Shown here: positions 1 through 7,718 of the stretch, in pieces
How positions within the stretch are numbered: the first letter of the stretch is position 1
Layout of the letters: each line of letters opens with the position of its first letter
Assembly: GCA_937899725.1 (NCBI GenBank)
Contig: CALCCA010000095.1
Span: forward strand, 1 to 64,000
DNA from: an uncultured Halomicronema sp.
GTDB taxonomy: Bacteria > Cyanobacteriota > Cyanobacteriia > Phormidesmidales > Phormidesmidaceae
DNA length: 64,000 nt
Direction: 5' to 3'
Made by a program: the position numbers and the translations under genes
Notes under the pieces: model-generated
What the model saw: only the letters and a program-made list of their open reading frames with translations
The model's database searches: none
Told to the model about the DNA's origin: nothing

Positions 1-47
1 TGGTTTTCGTTTTTTTTTTTTGTTTTTTTTTTTGTCGTTCTTCGTTT
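1..47. other. Poly-T low-complexity edge
   Basis: The first ~47 bases are almost only T with scattered G and C, unlike anything else in the window. This looks like read or assembly deterioration at a contig end rather than biology. It obscures the 5' end of the pentapeptide-repeat gene that follows. Confidence 0.6.
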
Positions 48-419
48 TTGGTAGGGTTTTTTTTGTGGTACGCTAATCTTGCAGGCGCTGATCTGAAGGA
101 CACCAATCTGGCAGGGGCTTTCCTGAGGGATGCTAATCTGGCAGAGGCTGAACTGTGGGGAGCCTATCTGGCAGGCGCTCATCTGTGGGACGCCAATCTG
201 GAAGGGGCTGAACTGTGGGGAGCCCATCTGGCAGAGGCTGACCTGAGGGACGCCAATCTGGCAGGCGCTTATCTGTGGGGAGCCCATCTGGCAGGGGCCA
301 GGGGGCTAACCGAATATCAACTTACCGAAGCCAAACTCTGTCGCACCACCCTTCCCGACGACTTCACTCTCGACCCCAACCGTAACTGCGCAGAGGTGGG
401 GGTCGATCCGGAGATGTAA
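48..419 (+). CDS. Pentapeptide-repeat protein (5' end uncertain)
   Basis: The protein is almost wholly built of pentapeptide repeats of the A(D/N)LxxAxL type, about 14 consecutive units such as ANLAGADLKDT and AHLAEADLRDA. These fold as a right-handed quadrilateral beta-helix. After residue ~85 a non-repeat tail (GLTEYQLTEAKLCRTTLP) appears; this tail is typical of cyanobacterial pentapeptide proteins, where it closes the helix. The frame is open to the window edge and the only start is a TTG in the poly-T tract, so the true N-terminus is missing or corrupted. Family members are often cytosolic or lumenal and have no assigned activity; none can be given here. The DNA is a tandem array of near-identical 30-base blocks, which can also cause assembly errors. 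Confidence 0.8.
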   Translation: MVGFFLWYANLAGADLKDTNLAGAFLRDANLAEAELWGAYLAGAHLWDANLEGAELWGAHLAEADLRDANLAGAYLWGAHLAGARGLTEYQLTEAKLCRTTLPDDFTLDPNRNCAEVGVDPEM

Positions 420-782
420 GAATGGATCGTCGAGTAAAACACCTTTAGGCCTCTTGTGACAGTTGGACTTTTAGGCCAAAAATCGTTATGGACTACTAGC
501 CCACCTTTACACGTTCATCTCAGACGACGAAGTAACTGATCTGTGTCGGGGTGAGTTACGGCCTTTCTTCACTGCAATAGGTTTGGTTTGATTTCAGCAT
601 TCCTGATAGGCCTGCAGTCTTGAGTAGTTAGCACACCTTCTGGTGGCTCATGGCAGGATCCGCCTGCGCTTAGGACATTCTCTGGAGCATTAGCCCTCAC
701 CCAACTTGGTGAACCCAAGAGCAGGAAGGCCGATCGCCATCGCGTCGCCTATGCTGACATCAATGCCTTTGAGAGTTTACCA
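420..782. other. Intergenic, no gene seen
   Basis: About 360 bases without a convincing coding frame. It contains a short direct repeat, TTTAGGCC, flanking CTTGTGACAGTTGGAC near 445-478. The right part presumably holds the promoter of the DUF3082-like gene. No RNA gene was recognised. Confidence 0.5.
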
Positions 783-1088
783 ATGTCTTTTGAACCCGAT
801 TCCCCCTTAGCCTCAGACAATGTTGATCGGGCCAACCCAGCGACCTCAACGGCGATTAGCCTGCTGCGCAACTTTTTGATTGGGGTGGCGATTAGTGGCC
901 TGGTCGTGTTTGTTTACGCCTCCCTCTCGGTAGACATGACCGATGGCAGTTGGGCGGCCCTCAATCGCAGCCAACAGGTGGGCGCGATCGCCCTGCCCTT
1001 GGTTTGTGGCCTCTTGTCCGCCATCTTGGGGCAAAGAATGACGAAAGGTCTGATCAGTCTTTTAGAATCAGTCAATCTGCCTTTTTAA
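783..1088 (+). CDS. Small membrane protein, DUF3082-like
   Basis: A 101-residue protein with a polar N-terminus (1-25) and two hydrophobic segments, at about 28-48 (LLRNFLIGVAISGLVVFVYA) and 67-85 (VGAIALPLVCGLLSAILG), so a two-helix inner- or thylakoid-membrane protein. Length, topology and the SLLRNFLIGVAISG pattern fit the cyanobacterial DUF3082 family, whose function is unknown. It is followed 18 bases later by a cupin gene on the same strand and may be co-transcribed with it. The family assignment is from memory of the pattern; that it is a real membrane gene is more certain. Confidence 0.7.
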   Translation: MSFEPDSPLASDNVDRANPATSTAISLLRNFLIGVAISGLVVFVYASLSVDMTDGSWAALNRSQQVGAIALPLVCGLLSAILGQRMTKGLISLLESVNLPF

Positions 1089-1106
1089 CCGAGTCCGCCC
1101 ACTTTT

Positions 1107-1418
1107 GTGAAAATCATCCACAGCAAAGCTTTCAAAGCAGATCGCCCCTGGGGGGCGATCGACATCGCCAACATGAATGGCATCACCACGCGCCTGCACT
1201 GGACTGATCAGCCCTATCAGTGGCACGTCAACGATGGCGAAGAGGTGTTTGTTGTGCTGGATGGCACTGTGGATATGCATTACCGGCAAGACGGAACGGT
1301 GCAGGTGGCGCGGCTACAGCCTGGCGACATTGCCTTTGCCACTGTGGGCACCGAGCATGTCGCCCACCCCATCGGCACAGCTCGCATTTTGGTGGTTGAG
1401 CAGGCAGGCAGCATTTAA
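1107..1418 (+). CDS. Single-domain cupin protein
   Basis: A 103-residue small cupin. The start is GTG at 1107, giving MKIIHSKAF; no better in-frame start follows. Cupin motif 1 is recognisable around YQWHVNDGEEVFVVLDGTVD (H and E as candidate metal ligands), and motif 2 around LQPGDIAFATVGTEHVAHP (PGD turn and metal His). This is the one-domain beta-barrel that binds Fe, Mn or Zn in dioxygenases, isomerases or sugar-binding proteins. The substrate is unknown. It follows the DUF3082-like gene by 18 bases. Confidence 0.75.
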   Translation: MKIIHSKAFKADRPWGAIDIANMNGITTRLHWTDQPYQWHVNDGEEVFVVLDGTVDMHYRQDGTVQVARLQPGDIAFATVGTEHVAHPIGTARILVVEQAGSI

Positions 1419-1456
1419 GCGCTCACTCAACCTCCAAAATCAAGCCTGACAGGCTG

Positions 1457-1903
1457 CTATACCACCGAGGCATAGAGTCGGTCAAAGTCAGATTTGATCG
1501 GTTCGGGGAGCTGCCGCAAAATCTTGCGCTGCTGAGTATTGACCGGCACTAAGGTGACGAGGCCAGTCACGCAGGTCGCTTGAGTGGCCTGGTTTTGAAT
1601 CTGGTATTGCCAGACAACTCGAATTCCACGACGCGGCTGCGGCCAGGCCAGCACCACAACTTCGTCACCCAAACGCAACGGCTGGTAATACTGCAATGAC
1701 AAATCCACGACGGGCAAATCGACGCCACAGCTGACCCACTGGGCAAAATCAATGTCGTGCGATCGCAAATACTCAATTCGGGCCGCTTCCATCCAGGTGA
1801 TATAAGTGCCGTGCCACACAACGCCGCCATAGTCGGTATGGTGAGGCTGCACGCGCACGGCGTAGGCAAAAGCAGCGAGTGGAGCGATCGGTGATGGGGC
1901 CAT
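1457..1903 (-). CDS. Acyl-CoA thioesterase, 4HBT/YbgC hot-dog family
   Basis: A 148-residue single hot-dog protein. The 4HBT signature lies at about residues 23-46: HTDYGGVVWHGTYITWMEAA, with the Asp of the DYxGhVWH motif as likely catalytic residue and the ExAR segment on the central helix. The family hydrolyses acyl-CoA or acyl-ACP thioesters in the cytosol. It differs from the usual cyanobacterial DHNA-CoA thioesterase pattern, so the substrate is left open. It is convergent with the cupin gene, whose stop lies 38 bases away. A degenerate MITE-like sequence lies just upstream. Confidence 0.8.
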   Translation of the reverse strand: MAPSPIAPLAAFAYAVRVQPHHTDYGGVVWHGTYITWMEAARIEYLRSHDIDFAQWVSCGVDLPVVDLSLQYYQPLRLGDEVVVLAWPQPRRGIRVVWQYQIQNQATQATCVTGLVTLVPVNTQQRKILRQLPEPIKSDFDRLYASVV

Positions 1904-2534
1904 ACAACATTGAGACGAGAAACCTCGCCTACCTTACCAGCCTTTATCGCAAGGCTACAGATCTGGCTGCCCTGCCCTCGGCTCCCCGGCGTTGCCAAGA
2001 TGGCATCGGGAGGTCGATCACTGACGGGTATAACTGTCCCAGGGGAGAGAGACTGCTGCCAGTCTGTCTGATTCCTTGCCTCCATGCTCCCCAGCAATGG
2101 GCAATGATCTGTCAACTAGCGCCACACTCTACGAGAGCATGCCATCCATGACTTTCCAAAAGCTCTGAGATGAGGTCTATCGCGCCCGCATCAATGCCCT
2201 CAGCGAGGGGCTGCAAACGATGTCCTGCCAGCCCTATCGGATGTCCATAATGACTGGCTCTAAGTGTCGGTTGCTACGAATTATGAAATCGTTCAAACCT
2301 GTATGAAGTTAGCTGTCTATTATTAACCTATAGCGTAAAACCCTTGTGACATAAGGCTTTTCCCAAAAAGGGTGGGTTTAGTCCCAGTCCTTAGCGGGCA
2401 AAATACTCCGGCCCTTCCCAATTCTCGGCTTTCTAAGCTGGGCGGCTATCGTTGCCCCTGAATTGACGCTGTAGTCTACGCGATCGCCTGTCAACATTAG
2501 CCGACCGAATAGCGGCATATCCTACGAGGTCATC
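1904..2534. other. Intergenic with a MITE-like relic
   Basis: About 630 bases without a supported gene. It contains a copy of the ATACCARTTCT repeat family (1941-2031, listed separately). A short open stretch near 2155-2260 (reading EVYRARINALSEGLQTM) has no start or family and is probably gene debris. The right end (2520-2534) carries the GAGG ribosome-binding site of the UspA gene. Confidence 0.5.
1941..2031 (+). repeat. MITE-like repeat, family R1, degraded copy
   Basis: About 80 bases closely match the copy at 9198-9300, including GGCTACAGATCTGGCT, a CCCTCGGCTC block, GCGTTGCCAAGATGGCATCG and a GGTAT end. The left terminal ATACCA is degraded here. See the other R1 copies at 3501, 9198, 25015 and 31553. 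Confidence 0.65.
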
Positions 2535-3389
2535 ATGATCGAAAAAATTCTTCTCGCCGATTCTGGTGCCGGTAATACCGAGGCCATGATGAAAGTTTTG
2601 ATGGAGATTCCCCTCATTCAGCGAGCCACCATCACCGTGTTGCACGTGGTGCCTTCGCAAGTTTCTGCGGAAGATATGACGGCGAAATGGGAGCTCGGGG
2701 GCCGCACCTTAGCAGAAGCCATCAACACCCTGAACCTTGACCCGACTCACGTGACGGCAATGCTCCGCGAAGGTGACCCTAAAGACGTGGTGGTCAATGT
2801 GGCCAACGAAACCGATGCCGACCTGATCATCATGGGCTCTCGCGGCCTAAAGGGACTCAAGGCAATTCTCGACAATTCCGTCAGCCAGTACGTATTTCAG
2901 CTCTCTTCTCGACCAATGCTGTTGGTCAAAGATGACCTTTACAGCATTCGTCCGGTAAAGCGGGTCATGATCGCGATGGATAAATCAGACTCCGCTCAAG
3001 AAGGGCTGAAGTTGGGCATCAACCTGCTGCGCGACGTGAGCGATAGCGAGTTATTGCTAGTGCACAGCGTGTCAAACCTCAAGTCGCGGCCGTTTGACGA
3101 AACCGAATCTGACCCCAAACAAGACCCTGTGCTCATCCAAGCGGCGGCTGAGGCCAAGCGGTATGGCATCAAGACCGTCCTCGCCGCCCCCGAGGGCAAA
3201 GCCGGTCGCCGCATGTGTCAGCTAGCGGAAGACAAAAATGTGGATTTGATTATTTTAGGATCCCCCGATCGCCGTCCTTCGATCGCCAAAGGCTTGCCAG
3301 ACCTGGATCGCCTACTCGGCGAGTCATTGTCTGACTATGTCAGAGTCTATACGCCCTGCCCGGTATTGCTCACTCGTTTATCGGCCTAA
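2535..3389 (+). CDS. Universal stress protein, tandem UspA domains
   Basis: A 284-residue protein with two UspA folds, residues ~1-135 and ~141-282. The start ATG is preceded by GAGG at a good distance. Domain 1 has the C-terminal nucleotide-loop region (MGSRGLKGLKAILDNSVS), close to the ATP-binding G-2X-G-9X-G(S/T) consensus but with Asn at the last Gly. Domain 2 has only a degenerate version (LGSPDRRPSIAKGLPDLDR), so nucleotide binding may be limited to the first half. Such proteins are soluble stress or quiescence factors. It stands alone, with long intergenic stretches on both sides. The regulator and partner cannot be read from the sequence. Confidence 0.88.
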   Translation: MIEKILLADSGAGNTEAMMKVLMEIPLIQRATITVLHVVPSQVSAEDMTAKWELGGRTLAEAINTLNLDPTHVTAMLREGDPKDVVVNVANETDADLIIMGSRGLKGLKAILDNSVSQYVFQLSSRPMLLVKDDLYSIRPVKRVMIAMDKSDSAQEGLKLGINLLRDVSDSELLLVHSVSNLKSRPFDETESDPKQDPVLIQAAAEAKRYGIKTVLAAPEGKAGRRMCQLAEDKNVDLIILGSPDRRPSIAKGLPDLDRLLGESLSDYVRVYTPCPVLLTRLSA

Positions 3390-3811
3390 TCATCTGCCCC
3401 TGACCGCCCTCAGAACCCGGTAGCGCGGCGCTCGACGCTCTCAACAATGGGGCGATCGTTCATCCAGCGTTTTTTTGGGCGCGTCATTAGTTAACCTGAG
3501 TTTCAGCCGATGTTCCTTGAGCGGAGTCGAAAGGAAGATCTGTCGTCTAGTTTCAGAGAGTTGGTATCAGCCATCAGGCAGGCTTACCCGCCTGTTAAGG
3601 TGCCAATCCTCTGCAGGTAGGAGTGCCCGGTGTCGTCCTCCCGCTGGGAGTACAAACCACCCCATTCGCCCCTCCCCAGAGGGGAAAGCAACGGGGGTGG
3701 GCTTACCCGAACTGGCGTTAGTTAATTGCCCTATGTCGGGCGAGCATTCCCGCGACACGAACCTAGCAAAGGACTGAAACCATCGCGGTGCAGGCGTTGA
3801 AGCCGCTGCCC
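3390..3811. other. Intergenic, repeat-rich
   Basis: About 420 bases between the UspA and fraE genes, which are convergent. It contains GGGCGCGTCATTAG near 3478, resembling one end of the R2 MITE, a half copy of R1 (3501-3567), and GC-rich sequence with short inverted repeats (CAGGCAGGCTTACCCGCCTG near 3576). No coding frame resembles a protein family. Confidence 0.5.
3501..3567 (-). repeat. MITE-like repeat, family R1, half copy
   Basis: Read on the minus strand it starts ATACCAACTCTCTGAAAC and continues with CAGATCTTCCTTTCGACTCC, matching the left halves of the copies at 25015 and 31553. The right half with the second terminus is missing. Confidence 0.7.
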
Positions 3812-4591
3812 CTAGAACTGCCGTCGGGTCAATACAAAGACCGTCACGGCGAGCAGCAGACACGTGTACAGCACCCCATAGACAAAATGCCCCGCTAACT
3901 CCAGCGTAGAGGGGAAAATTGCCAAGCCATAAACTGCTTCGTTGCGTAAGTTGAGGCGCTCTAAGTCAGGCAGAATCAGATACAGGCCATTGGCCACATT
4001 CTGAAACGTGGCGCTTTCGCTCAACTTACCTAAGGCCACCATGTCTTGGCTCAGGTGCCCCATCAGATAGACGCCGATCGTCAGCAGCGTCGCCAACAAA
4101 GAACTGGTAAACACGCCGAATAGCAATGCCGCCGCTGTCAGCAGGGCCATCTCTAAGCCGGTGAATAGCACCGCCAGCAACAGACTGACGATCGAAAAAG
4201 GAATTTGATTGACCGCCAACACGGCGAGATAAACCACCGTCAAGAGCGCGATCAGCACCGCCAGCACCGCTGATAGCCCCAGATGCTTACCCAGAATAAA
4301 TTCCAGACGGCTAATGGGCTTCGAGATCAGCACTAAAACCGTGCGTTTTTCAATTTCTTTGTTGATGAGCCCCGTGCCGACAAACACGGTGACGACTAAC
4401 CCTAAGAGATGAATGCCGGCAAGCCCCAAGTCGAGGGTGATTTTGTCCTGGGCGCCGCCCGCGACATCGGGTAGCAGGGCCGCCGCCCCGAACAACAACA
4501 CGGCATAAACCGCGACGAGATAAAGCACCCGATCGCGGATGACTTCTTTATAGACATTCGTCGCAATGACCCAAATACGCGACAGACTCAT
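3812..4591 (-). CDS. fraE: FraE, ABC-2 type permease for filament integrity
   Basis: An integral membrane protein of 259 residues when started at MSLSRIWVIATNVYKEVI (4591). A longer frame exists upstream but would overlap fraD with non-homologous sequence. The N-terminal cytoplasmic stretch followed by about six hydrophobic helices and the INKEIEKRTVLVLISKP segment is characteristic of ABC-2 permeases, the GldF/NosY-like group. Position after fraC and fraD identifies it as FraE. In Anabaena the FraCDE proteins are needed for filament integrity and cell-cell transfer through septal junctions. No ATPase gene is adjacent. It starts 73 bases after the fraD stop. Confidence 0.85.
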   Translation of the reverse strand: MSLSRIWVIATNVYKEVIRDRVLYLVAVYAVLLFGAAALLPDVAGGAQDKITLDLGLAGIHLLGLVVTVFVGTGLINKEIEKRTVLVLISKPISRLEFILGKHLGLSAVLAVLIALLTVVYLAVLAVNQIPFSIVSLLLAVLFTGLEMALLTAAALLFGVFTSSLLATLLTIGVYLMGHLSQDMVALGKLSESATFQNVANGLYLILPDLERLNLRNEAVYGLAIFPSTLELAGHFVYGVLYTCLLLAVTVFVLTRRQF

Positions 4592-4664
4592 GATTGCCAC
4601 AAACTTGCTTAAGACCTGATAATACGACGTCGGGGCCGCTGCGATGGCCTCGTCACGGGTACGG

Positions 4665-5663
4665 TCAGCTTTCGACCACGGTCGGCTGGCCCGGATGTTT
4701 GACGATCTCGAGGTCGCATTCCACCACCGCCAACGGAGTCGGTGGGCTGTCGAGTGTTGCTTCGCTAGCGCGGGCACCCGGCGATCGCGGCCGCACGGTA
4801 CAGGTTTTTTCTAAATAATAGCCCTCTCTGATCGAGGATGGGCCTGACCAGATGGCTCGCAAATCCAGCGCATAGCCGTTATTGTCGGCCCCGCGCCTGA
4901 GCCCCGTCAGCCGCCACAACTCACCTTCTTCAGAAGATTCAAGGCTCACCATGATGGTGTCTTCGATACTCTCCAGATGTTCATTCATATTCAGCAGCCA
5001 GCGCTCGACATGGGGCCACGGGGTCTCTTCCAGATCCGCTTTGATTTCAATTTCAGTGCGAGTGAGCAACACAATGCCGCGGGCTTGATCTTCCCCTTGA
5101 TCGGGCAGTTTCACCACAAAGCCACTGCGGCTAAAGTCATCTGCCAGCAAGCTCGGATAATCGTCTAACCAGTTTTGTAGGCGAAAATAAAACTGAAACC
5201 AATTGCTCAACAGCAGGGCGATGAGCAAAAGCAAAATAAGCTGCTGGCGCATCATTGGGGCGGGGAGTTTCGGGCGCAGCTCCCAGGTGAGAAACTGCGG
5301 AATCGCCACAATCGCCACCGAGACCAGCGGCCAAGCCATGAAGCCATTGGCCCAGGTAAGCCACTGCACCAACCCAAAAAAGTAGATGCAGACAATCGCT
5401 CCCATCACCCACGGCGCCACCGGCAGGCCAAACAGCCGCACCTTAGCGTTTTCTAATAGCCAGCCAATGCCGAGGGCAAAAAATATCCAGCCCGCGGTGG
5501 CAATCACGTTGACCGTAAGGCCCTGGCCCACGGCTAAACGCGCGACCCAAGACATCGCGAAGGAGAAAAACCCCAAGTAAATTAGGGTTTGCCAGGCGTA
5601 ATAGTCTTTCGGAAAAACAATGTCTGAGATCCAGCCCCAGACGATTTGTAAAAGCTTGATCAT
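4665..5663 (-). CDS. fraD: FraD, septal-junction protein (DUF5357)
   Basis: A 332-residue protein with about five hydrophobic helices in the first ~175 residues, then a soluble C-terminal domain (about 180-332) that is probably periplasmic. This topology, the FPKDYYAWQTLIYLGFFSF start and the WFQFYFRLQNWLDDYPSL segment before the soluble domain fit FraD. In Anabaena FraD sits at the septum and is part of the septal-junction plug that controls molecular exchange between cells. Its ATG overlaps the fraC stop codon (ATGA, 5660-5663), so translation is coupled. Presence of the operon implies a multicellular, filamentous organism. Confidence 0.88.
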   Translation of the reverse strand: MIKLLQIVWGWISDIVFPKDYYAWQTLIYLGFFSFAMSWVARLAVGQGLTVNVIATAGWIFFALGIGWLLENAKVRLFGLPVAPWVMGAIVCIYFFGLVQWLTWANGFMAWPLVSVAIVAIPQFLTWELRPKLPAPMMRQQLILLLLIALLLSNWFQFYFRLQNWLDDYPSLLADDFSRSGFVVKLPDQGEDQARGIVLLTRTEIEIKADLEETPWPHVERWLLNMNEHLESIEDTIMVSLESSEEGELWRLTGLRRGADNNGYALDLRAIWSGPSSIREGYYLEKTCTVRPRSPGARASEATLDSPPTPLAVVECDLEIVKHPGQPTVVES

Positions 5664-6223
5664 AGCCGTTGACTCAACCCGTAGCGCAACAGCAGGAGCG
5701 CCAACACGGCCGAAAAACTCAGCGCGTTGGCCTGCAAAACCGCCAGCACGTGGGGCGAGGTGGTTTGAGTGGGCGATCGCCGATATCGAAATCGACTGAC
5801 ATTACTCGTGGCATCCCGCTGCACAATCGGGGTGCCGACAGACCACGTCAGCCACTCTAGGGCAATGACTTTAACCCAAAACGTCAAAAAGAAGGTGATC
5901 AACCCCGCGATCACAACCGCCACGTTCAGGTTGCCGGATAAGGGACTGGCATAAAAATTGCCAAACATCACATAGCTGATGATCTGCGTTCTCACCGCGT
6001 TGGAAAGCAAGGGTTCGATCGCTAAAAATACAGTCCACCCTAAAACTACCGTTAACAAATTAATGGTGGCCGCATAGCGAATGCTAGGCTGAAACCCCAA
6101 CTTTAGGCGCTGCCGTAACACAATGGCTTCTAACACGATCGCCACCAGCAACAGCACCGTCTGAAAAATGATGCCTTTTAGGGGCAGTACAGCGGTCTGA
6201 TCAAACAGTGTAAACACGGGCAT
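5660..6223 (-). CDS. fraC: FraC, filament integrity protein
   Basis: A 187-residue membrane protein from the ATG at 6223 (MPVFTLFDQTAVLPLKGIIF); a longer frame to 6268 adds 15 unlikely residues. Family length is about 180. It has helices near 14-34, 46-66, 75-90 and 97-120. The conserved stretch EAIVLRQRLKLGFQPSIRYA followed by TQIISYVMFG is the clearest FraC signature. FraC locates at septa and is required for proper FraD localisation in Anabaena. It is the first gene of fraC-fraD-fraE. The proximal promoter was not identified, but the intergenic region to the divergent adenosyltransferase gene is 174 bases. Confidence 0.88.
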   Translation of the reverse strand: MPVFTLFDQTAVLPLKGIIFQTVLLLVAIVLEAIVLRQRLKLGFQPSIRYAATINLLTVVLGWTVFLAIEPLLSNAVRTQIISYVMFGNFYASPLSGNLNVAVVIAGLITFFLTFWVKVIALEWLTWSVGTPIVQRDATSNVSRFRYRRSPTQTTSPHVLAVLQANALSFSAVLALLLLRYGLSQRL

Positions 6224-6397
6224 GGGGGTCAGCGCAGAAGCATCACGAAGAGAGTACGGTAGAAGCAAAGTGGGGCAACCCGCCGCTGCGGCCAGCCGTT
6301 AGGCTGAACGTGCTAGGCAACAGGGTATCCCCTTCCCTCAGGGTTCGGTAGAATTTTAGGCTGTAGCGGCTAAAAACTTAACGCTGATAGCAACATA

Positions 6398-7531
6398 ATG
6401 GTCAGAACTGGGATCGGCATTCGCACGGCACAACTTAATAATGAACGACTTTCTGGTCAAATTCACGTGTATGACGGTGAGGGCAAAGGCAAGTCGCAGG
6501 TCGCCTTAGGCGTGGTGCTCCGGTCCATTGGCCTCGGCATTCAAAACTTTATGGAAAGCCGCGTGCTGCTGCTGCGGTTTCTCAAAGGGCCAGGCCGGAC
6601 CTATGACGAAGATGCCGCGATCGAAGCGCTGCAGCGCGGCTTTCCCCATCTGATTGACCAGGTGCGTACGGGTCGGGCTGAGTTTTTTGGCCCGGAAGAC
6701 ATTACCAAGTTTGATCGCTTAGAGGCGCAGCGCGGTTGGGATGTCGCCAAAGGCGCGATCGCCTCGGGCCTCTATTCCGTTGTGGTGCTGGATGAGATCA
6801 ACCCGGTGCTGGATTTGGGTCTGCTGTCGGTCGATGACGTGGTGAAATCGCTCAAGCATAAACCCGAGCATTTGGAAGTCATCGCCACGGGTCGCGCCGC
6901 CCCCAAACCATTGATTGACGTGGCCAACCTACATTCTGAAATGAAGCCGCAGCACCACCGCAATATGGATCTGCCCGGCATCGAAGGGGTCGAGATTTAT
7001 ACCGGTGATGGCAAAGGCAAATCGACCAGCGCCCTCGGCAAGGCTCTGCAGGCGATCGGGCGGGGCATCAGCCAAGACCAGTCGCATCGGGTGTTGGTGA
7101 TGCAGTGGCTCAAAGGCGGTCAAGGCTACACCGAAGATGCGGCCATCTCCGCCCTACGCAAGAGCTATCCCCACCTGGTCGATCATCAACGTTGCGGTCG
7201 AGACGCCATCGTCTGGCGTGGCCAACAGCAAGAAATTGACTATGTTGAGGCCGAGCGCGGGTGGGAACTGGCCGGTACCGCGATCGCTTCGGGCCTTTAT
7301 AAAACCGTGATCTTAGACGAGCTGAACCCCACGGTCGATCTCGAACTGTTGCCCGCCGAGCCCATCGTGCAGGCCCTGCTCCGCAAACCCCGCGATACCG
7401 AAGTGATTATCACAGGCCGCTGCAAAAATCCGCCCGCCTATTTCGAACTCGCCAGCACCCATTCTGAAGTGTTTAACCACAAGCACTATGCCGAAAAGGG
7501 CGTTGACCTCAAACGTGGCGTTGATTTCTAG
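6398..7531 (+). CDS. Duplicated P-loop ATP:corrinoid adenosyltransferase-like protein
   Basis: The 377 residues contain two homologous CobA/BtuR-type P-loop domains, about 15-185 and 195-370. The Walker A motifs are YDGEGKGKSQVALG and YTGDGKGKSTSALG. Both halves repeat the block W/F-LKG...Y-DEDAA-I-AL, ERGW..A..AIASGLY and the Walker-B-like VVLDEINPVLD / VILDELNPTVD, and both end in the EV-ITGR strand. CobA/CobO enzymes adenosylate cob(I)alamin or corrinoid precursors with ATP. Classical members are single domain (~200 residues), so this is a tandem fusion. Whether both halves are active is unknown, since the corrinoid-contact N-terminus is short. It is divergent from fraC. Confidence 0.75.
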   Translation: MVRTGIGIRTAQLNNERLSGQIHVYDGEGKGKSQVALGVVLRSIGLGIQNFMESRVLLLRFLKGPGRTYDEDAAIEALQRGFPHLIDQVRTGRAEFFGPEDITKFDRLEAQRGWDVAKGAIASGLYSVVVLDEINPVLDLGLLSVDDVVKSLKHKPEHLEVIATGRAAPKPLIDVANLHSEMKPQHHRNMDLPGIEGVEIYTGDGKGKSTSALGKALQAIGRGISQDQSHRVLVMQWLKGGQGYTEDAAISALRKSYPHLVDHQRCGRDAIVWRGQQQEIDYVEAERGWELAGTAIASGLYKTVILDELNPTVDLELLPAEPIVQALLRKPRDTEVIITGRCKNPPAYFELASTHSEVFNHKHYAEKGVDLKRGVDF

Positions 7532-7620
7532 CCAGGCTCAGATACCGGTCAGCTCGCGATGGAGGGACTGTATTTGAACCAGGATAGAGTTTCCAATTGA
7601 TGCAAGAAACCGGGTTTCTC

Positions 7621-7649
7621 GCACTACTGAACCGATGCTTCAGTAGTGC
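7621..7649 (+). terminator. Strong hairpin after adenosyltransferase gene
   Basis: A perfect 11-bp stem, GCACTACTGAA / TTCAGTAGTGC, with a 7-base loop, followed by CTTTCCC. The U-tract is weak, but the hairpin lies between two convergent genes and probably ends transcription in one or both directions. Confidence 0.6.
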
Positions 7650-7718
7650 CTTTCCCGCAGCGCGCCCCTAGATGACGGCGATCGGGGCACTCTACCACTG
7701 ACACCTAACTCAGTTCAT

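Noticed and set aside
1-47. Poly-T run as a biological element
   Set aside because: Its extreme composition at the very edge, with isolated G interruptions, is more likely read or assembly error.
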